From: CAZJCK01 sp964544635
GTDB taxonomy: Bacteria > Zixibacteria > MSB-5A5 > GN15 > FEB-12
DNA: 10,856 nucleotides
Assembly: GCA_964544635.1 (NCBI GenBank)
Contig: CAZJCK010000091.1
Span: 1-10,856 of the forward strand
Direction of reading: 5' to 3'
Notes under the pieces: generated by a model
The model's input: the letters and a program-made list of their open reading frames with translations, nothing else
Told to the model about the DNA's origin: nothing
Database searches by the model: none
In this document: positions 1 to 5,919 of the stretch, piece by piece
Layout of the letters: the number at the start of each line of letters is the position of its first letter
How positions within the stretch are numbered: position 1 is the first letter of the stretch
Made by a program: the position numbers and the translations under genes

Positions 1-189
1 GTCGATATCGTAGAGCGCGGCGTGGTGACCGGTGAAATCCGCAGCGACTTCAAACCGGAGCTGACCGGCCGGCTGGTATCGGCCCTGATCGGGGGGCTGG
101 TCGAACGTCGCTACACCGGCAGGAAGGCCGAGCGGCGCCAGGTCGGGGAGTACCTGGTGACATTCTTGTTCGACGGCATCAAGGCCTAA
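1..189 (+). CDS. C-terminal end of a TetR-family transcriptional regulator (5' truncated)
   Basis: Only the last 62 codons are in the window, read in frame from base 1 to a TAA at 187-189. The segment has the look of the ligand-binding half of a TetR repressor: a 'G-E-I-R-S-D' stretch, a hydrophobic helix (LVSALIGGLVE), then a closing helix ending in 'FLFDGIKA', a common way for these proteins to finish. TetR proteins are homodimeric DNA-binding repressors released by a small ligand. The helix-turn-helix that would prove the call lies outside the window, so family membership is inferred from the tail alone and target and ligand are unknown. The stop overlaps the stop of the convergent csaA-like gene by four bases (186-189), leaving no room for a separate terminator. 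Confidence 0.55.
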   Translation, partial: VDIVERGVVTGEIRSDFKPELTGRLVSALIGGLVERRYTGRKAERRQVGEYLVTFLFDGIKA

Positions 190-533
190 TACATCCGGCC
201 GCCGATTTCGGCCGGATCGAGCGGCGTCACCAGCGATAATCCGCCGCCGTCGCGCGGCACCCCCAGCACCAGCACCTCCGACAAGTAGCCGGCAATATTG
301 CGCGGCTCGAAATTGACCACCGCCAGGCATTGCTTCTGGATCAGTTCCTGCGGGGAGTAGTCGCTGCGCAGTTGTGCCGACGACTGCTTGATGCCGATCC
401 GGGGACCAAAATCGATCTTGAGTTTAAACGACGGTGTGTTGGCGCGCTCGAACGGTTCGACCTTGATGATGCGGCCCACCCGTATATCGACCGCCTGGAA
501 CTGTTCATATGTAATCGTATGGTCGCTGCTCAC
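186..533 (-). CDS. csaA: CsaA-like tRNA-binding-domain protein
   Basis: A 115-residue protein consisting of one OB-fold tRNA-binding domain, the full length of the CsaA family. Visible family marks are VDIRVG at residues 15-20, FKLKIDFG at 36-43, the KQSSAQ motif at 49-54, VVNFEPRNI at 72-80 and SEVLVLGV at 85-92. CsaA is a small homodimeric cytoplasmic protein, reported in Bacillus subtilis to have chaperone-like and secretion-related activity and related to the C-terminal domain of methionyl-tRNA synthetase; the true role in this organism is not shown by sequence. The start is GTG at 531-533, overlapping the nitroreductase stop as GTGA, so translation is probably coupled. It is the last gene of the kinase-nitroreductase-csaA operon and ends in a four-base tail-to-tail overlap with the TetR-type gene. 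Confidence 0.9.
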   Translation of the reverse strand: MSSDHTITYEQFQAVDIRVGRIIKVEPFERANTPSFKLKIDFGPRIGIKQSSAQLRSDYSPQELIQKQCLAVVNFEPRNIAGYLSEVLVLGVPRDGGGLSLVTPLDPAEIGGRMY

Positions 534-1117
534 GATTCCTTCTCTGGTGGCGCGAAGTTGAACCTGTCAAACTGAATGATCTCGTCAATTTCCTTTCGCG
601 TGCGCGGACTCTCGTCCTTCTTCTTCGTCCGTTCGTCCAGCTCCTCATGGTTGCCCCGATAGCCCAGCGAGACCATGCACATAATCTTCCAGTCCCCGGG
701 CACGCCGAGCACTTTCTTCATCGCCGGCGAATCGTAACCGGCCATCGGGTGCCCCATCAAGCCGACCTGCACGGCCCCGAGCAGCAGGCTCAATGTCGCC
801 ATGCCGGTATCAAACTGGGCGTACTCGACCGCATCGTCGTCGCGAACGTCGTCAAAATCGCGATGCGTGCACACCGCGACCAACAGCGGCGCCGAAAGCG
901 CCCACTGGTTGCCGCGCGGCAGTGCTTCGCCCGCCTTCTTCTTCTGTTCTTCGTCGCGAATGAAGATAAGCCGCCAGGGCTGGTTGTTGGCACAGGAGGG
1001 TGACCAGCGGATAATCTCGAACAACTGGTCGAGCTTCTCCTGGTCAACTGGCTTGGCCAGATAAGCGCGCTTGCTTTCGCGCAGAAAGAATATGGAATCG
1101 TTGGCGAGAACAGTCAT
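530..1117 (-). CDS. Nitroreductase-family FMN oxidoreductase
   Basis: A 195-residue cytoplasmic flavoprotein of the nitroreductase superfamily, which uses FMN and NAD(P)H to reduce nitro compounds, quinones or related acceptors as a homodimer. The N-terminal FMN-phosphate motif appears as R14-E-S-K-R18 followed by Y and PV, then the typical helix EKLDQLFEIIRWSPS and the N-x-Q-P-W signature at about residues 44-48. The glycine-rich part (LLLGAVQVGLMGHPMAG) and the closing VSLGYRG are also typical. The start ATG at 1115-1117 is supported by AAGGA at 1125-1129, seven bases upstream. It lies 14 bases behind the kinase stop and overlaps csaA by four bases, so it is an operon gene. The physiological substrate cannot be read from the sequence. 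Confidence 0.9.
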   Translation of the reverse strand: MTVLANDSIFFLRESKRAYLAKPVDQEKLDQLFEIIRWSPSCANNQPWRLIFIRDEEQKKKAGEALPRGNQWALSAPLLVAVCTHRDFDDVRDDDAVEYAQFDTGMATLSLLLGAVQVGLMGHPMAGYDSPAMKKVLGVPGDWKIMCMVSLGYRGNHEELDERTKKKDESPRTRKEIDEIIQFDRFNFAPPEKES

Positions 1118-1131
1118 TATTGCATCCTTCG

Positions 1132-2070
1132 TCAGGCGTTTTGATTCACGGCTACTTTGACTCGAAAATCGATCTTGTCCAGTAGTTGTTCCTGACGCTT
1201 TCGAATCATACCTTCGTTCATTTCAAAGTCGGGCCCGGTGTTTTCGATCATGATCGACGAGGTGGCTGTGGCATAACAGGCCGACTTGCGGATATCTTGT
1301 GTCTTGAGCCATTCGAATACGAAGCCGGCCATATACGTGTCGCCGGCGCCGGTTGAATCGAGCAGCTCGACATCCCAGGCGGGGATATCGTAGTATCGAT
1401 CACCGTCATACACGACCGAACCCAGTTCGGCGAGCGTAACGATCACCAGTTTCGGCCCCCACTCGTGGATCAACCGGGCCGCCTTGTACGGGTCCTCGCG
1501 GCAGTCGATACCGGTCAGCACCTTGCCTTCCAGCTCGTTCGGTTTGACGATATCAAAGTGGCCGAGGGCATCCTCGATCCCCTTCACCTTTTCGTGCACG
1601 ATGCGGTTGTTCTCGTCGGCGTGGCGAATCAAACCCTGCGGATCGCAGAAATAGAGACCCTCGAACGATTCGCGGATCTGGCGGATCTGGTCGAACGATA
1701 CCTCGCCCAAAATCGGCCCGATCAGCACCGCTTTCGAGTCGGAGTAGCAGCCCGGCGAGATATGCTCGATCGGGTCGGCACGGCCGATGATGTCGAGCGT
1801 CCGGTTGCCGAAATCGTCATAGTAATCAAGCGAGAAGCCGCCGGTCTCCTTCGATGGCGACAGGCGGTGCTCGATACCGAATGCGTCGAGTTCCGTCTTG
1901 AACCGTTCGCGGAAATCCTGGCCGACGGCGCCGACCAGGCGCACCTTCGCCCCCATCTTCGACAGCGCCAGGGCGGCATTGGTCGAACAGCCGGAGAGAA
2001 TCCGTTTGCCCGGGTTGACTCGCTTGGTTTTGATCAGGTCATAGACCGGATTGCCGATCGCTGTTATCAC
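1132..2070 (-). CDS. PfkB-family carbohydrate/nucleoside kinase (ribokinase or adenosine-kinase type)
   Basis: A 312-residue ribokinase-like kinase that phosphorylates a hydroxymethyl group of a sugar or nucleoside with ATP. Motifs in order: AIGNPVYDL at 4-12, the N-terminal glycine/asparagine motif S-G-C-S-T-N-A at 26-32, GAVGQD at 48-52, the nucleotide-side motif VKPNELE at 175-181, VTLAELG at 211-217, and the PfkB signature DSTGAGDTYMAG at 238-249 with catalytic base D244. The start is taken as GTG 2068-2070: it has GAAAGGA eight bases upstream, and homology begins right after it. An upstream in-frame ATG at 2137-2139 would add 23 arginine-rich residues of no family likeness and would lie inside the -35 box of the promoter. 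The 'GNP..DL' opening leans to adenosine-kinase-like members, but the substrate is undetermined. First gene of the operon with nitroreductase and csaA. Confidence 0.9.
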   Translation of the reverse strand: MITAIGNPVYDLIKTKRVNPGKRILSGCSTNAALALSKMGAKVRLVGAVGQDFRERFKTELDAFGIEHRLSPSKETGGFSLDYYDDFGNRTLDIIGRADPIEHISPGCYSDSKAVLIGPILGEVSFDQIRQIRESFEGLYFCDPQGLIRHADENNRIVHEKVKGIEDALGHFDIVKPNELEGKVLTGIDCREDPYKAARLIHEWGPKLVIVTLAELGSVVYDGDRYYDIPAWDVELLDSTGAGDTYMAGFVFEWLKTQDIRKSACYATATSSIMIENTGPDFEMNEGMIRKRQEQLLDKIDFRVKVAVNQNA

Positions 2071-2078
2071 GCGATATA

Positions 2079-2085
2079 TCCTTTC
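2079..2085 (-). promoter_or_regulatory. Ribosome-binding site fixing the GTG start of the kinase
   Basis: GAAAGGA read on the minus strand, eight bases before GTG 2070-2068. It decides between this start and an in-frame ATG 69 bases further upstream, which falls in the promoter. Confidence 0.75.
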
Positions 2086-2110
2086 GTGTATAGTCGTACG
2101 CCGATGGCGC

Positions 2111-2139
2111 AGTATACCGGCAGGGCGCGGGCCGGTCAA
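2111..2139 (-). promoter_or_regulatory. Sigma70-type promoter of the kinase-nitroreductase-csaA operon
   Basis: On the minus strand, TTGACC (2139-2134) and TATACT (2116-2111) are separated by exactly 17 bases; each box matches the consensus at five of six positions. The predicted transcript start is near 2104, giving a leader of about 34 bases that contains the ribosome-binding site. The spacer is bounded by an inverted repeat ACCGGC-N9-GCCGGT (2116-2121 and 2131-2136). The promoter sits just behind the DUF1579 gene stop at 2167, so the operon has its own start of transcription. Confidence 0.75.
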
Positions 2140-2166
2140 GTTTGCAGGGAACGACGCGGGGCGGTA

Positions 2167-2664
2167 TCAGGCGCGCTTGAAGGACGTCTCGACGCCTTTG
2201 TATTCCGGGCCGACATCGGACGGCGGCACGTTGTAGTGCGTGAACGCCAGCGCGCCGTCGCCGATCAGTTCCAGCACGATCCGCCAGCCCCAGTCGGGGT
2301 GGCCCTCGCCGACCGGGTAGCTGCCGTGCACCGAAAAGGTGTGGTCGCCCGGCTCGCCGGCCAGGTACATGATGGCGGTACTGTTGTGAAAGCTGTCGCA
2401 CCAGGCCATTTCGTAGCGGTTGCGCGTCAGGTCGAACCCGACGCTGGCATGGCCGAGCATCGGTTTGCCCTGAATACTCCCTTCATACTCGATGATGACG
2501 AATCGATCGTCGAGGGCGGAGCGTATTGTCATGCGGGTGGCAGATTCGTCGACCAGTTTATCCGGCTCGAACCAGGTACGGGTGCTGCCTTGCCAGTCGC
2601 CGACGAGTTGCTTGAGGAACGCATGCGGCCCGGCTGCGAGTGATTGTTGGAATGGGTTAGGCAT
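2167..2664 (-). CDS. DUF1579-type protein (lipocalin-like fold expected)
   Basis: A 165-residue soluble protein without signal peptide or membrane segment. The pattern is that of the DUF1579 family: an N-terminal amphipathic helix ending in LKQLVGDWQGSTRTWFEP (residues 18-34), then alternating strands, including a 'DDRFVIIEYEG' stretch, a 'GHASVGFDLTRNRYEMAWCDSF' stretch of the 'LGYD..R..Y...W.D' type, and a C-terminal 'F.R' strand. Members are predicted small beta-barrels with no settled biochemical role, and none is claimed here. The start ATG 2662-2664 has AGGAG (2672-2676) seven bases upstream. The reading frame stays open upstream into the phosphatidyltransferase gene, but that stretch is that gene in another frame. 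It follows the phosphatidyltransferase stop by 59 bases with no clear promoter between, so it is probably cotranscribed with it. Confidence 0.7.
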   Translation of the reverse strand: MPNPFQQSLAAGPHAFLKQLVGDWQGSTRTWFEPDKLVDESATRMTIRSALDDRFVIIEYEGSIQGKPMLGHASVGFDLTRNRYEMAWCDSFHNSTAIMYLAGEPGDHTFSVHGSYPVGEGHPDWGWRIVLELIGDGALAFTHYNVPPSDVGPEYKGVETSFKRA

Positions 2665-2723
2665 ACGGCGGCTCCTATGCTGAATGAACCTGTTGCGAAA
2701 TAGACGGGTCGGCAGAAGCGAGG

Positions 2724-3380
2724 CTACACCTCTCTCTTGTCCCCCAGCAGCTTCTTGGCGTACACCAGGCGTTGCACCGCCGTGACAAACGACATCGCCC
2801 CCACCACGATAAGCGCGAATTCCAGCCAGCCACTGCTCGGCCACTTCCCTTCCGGCAGCCAGATCTCCAGAAGCGAACCGGCAATAATGAGAACAAACTT
2901 CTCGGTTCGTCCCATGATGCCGACGGCGCAATTCTCGATCTTGCCCATCGACTCGGCGGCGGCGCGGGTGTACGATGCGATCAGCATGCCGAACAATGCG
3001 AACAGGCCCCAGCCGGGATGCACCGCACCCGACATGGTAATACCCGCCAGAATGAAGAATTCACCGTAGCGGTCGGAGACATGGTCGAGAATACCGCCGA
3101 AGACGGTCCCCATGTTGCCGGCGCGGGCGGTGGAACCGTCGAGCATGTCGGTGAACGACGTCGCGATGATCAGCACCACTCCCCAGGCCCATTCTTTTTG
3201 CCAGAACATAACGCCCGAGGCAATGGCGCAGAGGAACGAGATGGCGGTCAGCACGTTGGGCGTAAAGCCGAGTTTGAGACAGACCCGTCCCATGCCGAGG
3301 GAGGCCTCCTCGTACCACTGCCGCTTGCGTTCATTTATGGTCGGTTCAGATTGCTGGATGTCCATCTTCTCCACTGCCAT
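2724..3380 (-). CDS. CDP-alcohol phosphatidyltransferase family membrane protein
   Basis: A 218-residue integral membrane enzyme that joins a CDP-linked lipid to an alcohol in phospholipid synthesis. The full family signature D-x2-D-G-x2-A-R-x8-G-x3-D-x3-D is intact, with D78, D81-G82, A85-R86, G95, D99 and D103; the four aspartates bind the metal ions and act in catalysis. Hydrophobic stretches suggest about five or six membrane helices (around residues 42-58, 66-77, 107-118, 125-137, 160-175 and 185-203). The 'GIMGRTEKFVLI' segment at about 154-165 recalls the inositol-phosphate-type synthases of actinobacteria and archaea, so a polar head group such as inositol phosphate is possible but unproven. 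The start is taken as ATG 3378-3380, six bases after the -10 box (leaderless); ATG 3363-3365 (213 residues) is the alternative, with GGAG placed only three bases before it. Confidence 0.85.
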   Translation of the reverse strand: MAVEKMDIQQSEPTINERKRQWYEEASLGMGRVCLKLGFTPNVLTAISFLCAIASGVMFWQKEWAWGVVLIIATSFTDMLDGSTARAGNMGTVFGGILDHVSDRYGEFFILAGITMSGAVHPGWGLFALFGMLIASYTRAAAESMGKIENCAVGIMGRTEKFVLIIAGSLLEIWLPEGKWPSSGWLEFALIVVGAMSFVTAVQRLVYAKKLLGDKREV

Positions 3381-3386
3381 GCTCGG

Positions 3387-3415
3387 AATATACGACCGCA
3401 AAGAGCGGGGGTCAA
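3387..3415 (-). promoter_or_regulatory. Promoter of the phosphatidyltransferase gene, predicting a leaderless mRNA
   Basis: On the minus strand, TTGACC (3415-3410), 17 bases, then TATATT (3392-3387). Six bases separate the -10 from ATG 3380-3378, so +1 is expected at or within a base or two of the A of the start codon. No ribosome-binding site precedes that ATG. This is the arrangement known for leaderless transcripts in, for example, Deinococcus and actinobacteria. Confidence 0.7.
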
Positions 3416-3458
3416 TCAAACAACACAAGCGGAAAATCAGGCTAAGCGTCTGATTGAC
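3411..3458. repeat. 8-bp inverted repeat joining two divergent -35 boxes
   Basis: GTCAATCA at 3411-3418 and TGATTGAC at 3451-3458 are perfect reverse complements with 32 bases between. Each arm holds most of a -35 box: TTGACC toward the phosphatidyltransferase and TTGACA toward obg. The repeat may simply reflect an extended -35 sequence used twice, or may be a shared protein-binding site. Confidence 0.6.
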
Positions 3459-3482
3459 AAGCGGCTGCCACATCGAGATATT
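3454..3482 (+). promoter_or_regulatory. Promoter of obg-dprA-HPr, predicting a leaderless mRNA
   Basis: TTGACA (3454-3459, perfect consensus), a 17-base spacer, then GATATT (3477-3482, four of six). The -10 ends six bases before the obg ATG at 3489, so the transcript should begin at about the A of the start codon. The mirror arrangement on the other strand (3387-3415) strengthens the reading. Confidence 0.65.
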
Positions 3483-3488
3483 GTGCCG

Positions 3489-4472
3489 ATGTTCGTCGAC
3501 TATGTAGAGATCGAGGTGGCGGCCGGTAACGGCGGTCACGGCTGCATCGCATTCCGTACCGAAAAGTATATTCCCAAAGGCGGGCCGGCTGGCGGGGACG
3601 GCGGCAACGGCGGCGATGTGGTCGTGGTGGCCGATCCGCAGCTCACCACCCTGCTCGACTACCGTTACAAGCGCCACTACAAGGCGGATAACGGTCAGCC
3701 GGGGCAGGGATCGCTGAAGACCGGGAAGTCCGGCTCCGATGTCGAGCTGCGCCTGCCGGTTGGGACGATCATCTCCGATGTTGACAGCGGCCAGGTGATT
3801 GCCGACCTCGATCAGGCCGGTGACCGCGAGGTGATCGCGAAGGGTGGTCGCGGCGGTCGCGGCAACAACCATTTCAAGTCACCGACCAACCAGACGCCGC
3901 GCAAAGCCGAGGACGGCCGCCCCGGCGAGCTACGACGTATCGCGCTGGAACTGAAACTGCTGGCCGATGTCGGCCTGGTCGGTTTGCCCAATGCCGGCAA
4001 GTCGACTATCCTCGCCACCTTTTCGGCGGCGCGCCCGAAAATTGCCGACTATCCCTTCACCACCCTGCAACCGAACCTCGGTATCGTCAAACTTCGCGAA
4101 TTCAAGTCGTGCGTGATGGCCGATATCCCCGGCCTGATCGAAGGCGCCGCCGACGGCAAGGGGCTGGGGCACCAGTTTCTCCGGCATATCCAGCGGACCG
4201 CCCTGCTGGTGTACGTGGTCGACGTATACGAAGACGATATTCCGGGCACCGTCGCAACCCTGCAGAACGAGTTGCGCGAGTTCGACGAACGGCTGGCGGG
4301 ACGGCCGTCGCTGACCGTCGTAACCAAGATCGACACCGTCAGCGAAAGTGATTTGAACCAACTGAAGCAAAAACTACCATCGCACTACCTGTACCTGTCG
4401 GCGGTGGCGCAGATGAATGCCGACAGGTTCCTGCAGGCAATTGAGCGATTACTGGATGAGCAACGCAGATAA
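3489..4472 (+). CDS. obg: GTPase Obg/CgtA
   Basis: A 327-residue Obg GTPase, an essential cytoplasmic protein in most bacteria that binds the 50S ribosomal subunit and links ribosome assembly to nucleotide levels. Residues 1-157 form the glycine-rich Obg domain (MFVDYVEIEV opening, GGPAGGDGGNGGDV at 31-44, KGGRGGRGN at 118-126). The G domain follows: G1 GLPNAGKS at 165-172, switch I DYPFTTL at 187-193, G3 DIPG at 212-215, G4 TKID at 279-282 (Thr in place of the usual Asn) and G5 SAV at 304-306. The protein ends with the G domain and lacks the C-terminal OCT domain of some Firmicute members. The start MFVDY is the family's normal opening; GTG 3483-3485 two codons earlier is a less likely alternative. 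No clear ribosome-binding site is present, in keeping with a leaderless transcript. First gene of the obg-dprA-HPr run. Confidence 0.96.
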   Translation: MFVDYVEIEVAAGNGGHGCIAFRTEKYIPKGGPAGGDGGNGGDVVVVADPQLTTLLDYRYKRHYKADNGQPGQGSLKTGKSGSDVELRLPVGTIISDVDSGQVIADLDQAGDREVIAKGGRGGRGNNHFKSPTNQTPRKAEDGRPGELRRIALELKLLADVGLVGLPNAGKSTILATFSAARPKIADYPFTTLQPNLGIVKLREFKSCVMADIPGLIEGAADGKGLGHQFLRHIQRTALLVYVVDVYEDDIPGTVATLQNELREFDERLAGRPSLTVVTKIDTVSESDLNQLKQKLPSHYLYLSAVAQMNADRFLQAIERLLDEQRR

Positions 4473-5568
4473 CGCACGATTAATTGAAGCGATAGCCCTC
4501 CTGTCGGTCCCCGGTATCGGCAAGGGACGGTATTACAAGCTGCTGCGAACGTTCGGCTCGCCCGGCAAGGCGCTGCGGGCGTCGATCACGCAACTGGAGC
4601 AGGTGCCGTCGATGTCGCGCCAGACCGCCTCGGCGGTGGTCGAACAGCAGGACATCGACAAGGCCAAAGAACTGGCGGCGCGGGTGGTGCAGTTGGGCTG
4701 GAGGGTGTCTTTTGTCGAAGACGACGGCTATCCGATCGCCTTGAAGGCCATCGACGATCCGCCGCCGATCCTGTTCACGTCGGGCGTGCCGCTCGACCCG
4801 CACGAGAACATGCTGGCTATTGTCGGGACGCGTCGTCCGACCGACGGCGGCCGGCTGTTTGCCCGTAACCTGGCGATGGAACTGGCGCGGGCAGGGGTGA
4901 CCGTGGTTTCCGGGATGGCCGAGGGGATCGATGCCGCCGCCCACCAGGGGGCGCTTGACGCCGGTGGTCGGACCGTGGCGGTGTGGGGGACTTCGCTCGA
5001 TGTCGTTTATCCGCCCGTCCACAAACCGCTGGCGGCGCGAATCCGGGAGCACGGTTCGATCTGCTCGGAATATTTTCCCGGCACACGTCCCGACCGGGCA
5101 TTCTTTCCCGAACGTAATAGGATTATCTCGGGCTTGTCGCAGGGAGTAGTGGTGGTTGAGGCTGGTCAGAAGTCGGGGGCACTGATCACCGCCAGCCTGG
5201 CGCGGCGGCAGGGGCGCGACGTCTTCGCCGTCCCCGGAGCACCCGGCCAGGCAACCGCTGCCGGCACCAACAGTCTGATCAAGGAGGGCGCCCGCCTGCT
5301 GACCGAGGTCGGCGATATCTGGACCGAACTGCCGGTCCTGCGCGGCGCCGTCACCGCCGGCAGGATGCGCCAGCTGCCCGATCTGACCGACAGCGAACGG
5401 TTGATCATCGAGCAGTTCGCCGCCGGCCCGGCGCAGATCGACCAGTTGTCGCGCCAGTGCGGCATGACGGTCGGTGAGCTGATGGAGTTTCTGCTGGCTC
5501 TGGAATTGAAGGGTGTGGTCAAGGAACTGTCGGGCAAACGGTTTGTTCTGGCCGAGGAATTCCAATGA
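4456..5568 (+). CDS. dprA: DNA-processing protein DprA/Smf
   Basis: A 370-residue DprA, which in transformable bacteria protects incoming single-stranded DNA and loads RecA on it; it is also widespread in species not known to be competent. Order of parts: an N-terminal helix-hairpin-helix region (LSVPGIGKGRYYKLL at 16-30, with a second hairpin near 48-62), the Rossmann-like DprA core from about 92 to 290 (VGTRRPT at 123-129, VSGMAEGIDAAAH at 151-163, AVWGTSLDVVYP at 175-186, FPERNRIISGLS at 217-228, KSGALITASLA at 239-249, GTNSLIKEGA at 270-279), and a C-terminal winged helix at about 310-370. All three usual domains are present. The ATG at 4456 lies inside the end of obg (17-base overlap) with no good ribosome-binding site, so coupled re-initiation is likely. 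The stop overlaps the HPr start by four bases (ATGA). Confidence 0.95.
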   Translation: MSNADNARLIEAIALLSVPGIGKGRYYKLLRTFGSPGKALRASITQLEQVPSMSRQTASAVVEQQDIDKAKELAARVVQLGWRVSFVEDDGYPIALKAIDDPPPILFTSGVPLDPHENMLAIVGTRRPTDGGRLFARNLAMELARAGVTVVSGMAEGIDAAAHQGALDAGGRTVAVWGTSLDVVYPPVHKPLAARIREHGSICSEYFPGTRPDRAFFPERNRIISGLSQGVVVVEAGQKSGALITASLARRQGRDVFAVPGAPGQATAAGTNSLIKEGARLLTEVGDIWTELPVLRGAVTAGRMRQLPDLTDSERLIIEQFAAGPAQIDQLSRQCGMTVGELMEFLLALELKGVVKELSGKRFVLAEEFQ

Positions 5569-5834
5569 CGAAAAAGACTGTCACCATTGTGAACAAGCTG
5601 GGGCTTCATGCTCGCCCATCGGCCATGCTCGTTACCGCCGCCGCCCGTTTCGAATCGGAGGTATTTCTGGCCAAGGGGGATCTGCGGGTCAACGGCAAGT
5701 CGATCATGGGGGTAATGATGCTGGCGGCCGAGAAAGGCGCGGAACTGCTCATCGAGGCCGATGGTCCGGACGAGGAACAGGCGGTTGAGGCGATCGGTAA
5801 AGTCATTGAGTCCGGCTTCGGCGAAGAAATCTGA
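5565..5834 (+). CDS. ptsH: Phosphocarrier protein HPr
   Basis: An 89-residue HPr, the soluble carrier that accepts a phosphoryl group from enzyme I on His15 and passes it to sugar-specific EIIA proteins or regulatory partners. The active-site motif LGLHARPSA spans residues 12-20 with H15 in the standard place and R17 beside it. The regulatory motif NGKSIMGVMML at 43-53 places Ser46 exactly where HPr kinase/phosphorylase acts, so serine-phosphorylation control is possible; no HPr kinase gene is in the window. The length is normal. ATG 5565 overlaps the dprA stop (ATGA), so HPr is translated as the third gene of the obg-dprA run. Enzyme I follows after 85 bases under an added promoter. No PTS permease gene lies nearby. 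Confidence 0.95.
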   Translation: MTKKTVTIVNKLGLHARPSAMLVTAAARFESEVFLAKGDLRVNGKSIMGVMMLAAEKGAELLIEADGPDEEQAVEAIGKVIESGFGEEI

Positions 5835-5841
5835 TTTTACC

Positions 5842-5871
5842 TTGCCCCCTGCTTCCAGCGCGGCCTATAAT
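5842..5871 (+). promoter_or_regulatory. Promoter upstream of ptsI
   Basis: A perfect TATAAT (5866-5871) preceded by TTGCCC (5842-5847, four of six) with an 18-base spacer. The predicted transcript start is near 5878, leaving a leader of about 42 bases with AAGGA at 5911-5915 before the ATG at 5920. It lets enzyme I and the isomerase be expressed apart from obg-dprA-HPr. Confidence 0.65.
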
Positions 5872-5919
5872 CCACAGTCAGAGCATTCTTAAAACTTCTC
5901 GCGGTAATGAAAGGACAGC

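Noticed and set aside
1465..2643. Long + strand open frame (392 codons) opposite the kinase and DUF1579 genes
   Set aside because: It has no family resemblance, is rich in Arg/Ala/Val/Asp as antisense frames of GC-rich genes are, and lies opposite two clearly conserved genes.
2724..3872. N-terminally extended form of the phosphatidyltransferase (382 residues)
   Set aside because: The extension runs through the divergent promoter region and into obg on the other strand; a promoter at 3387-3415 and the family's normal length support a start at 3380 or 3365.
4480..5565. Minus-strand open frame of 361 codons opposite dprA
   Set aside because: DprA motifs are intact on the + strand; the antisense frame has no recognisable domain or ribosome-binding site and follows from high-GC codon use.
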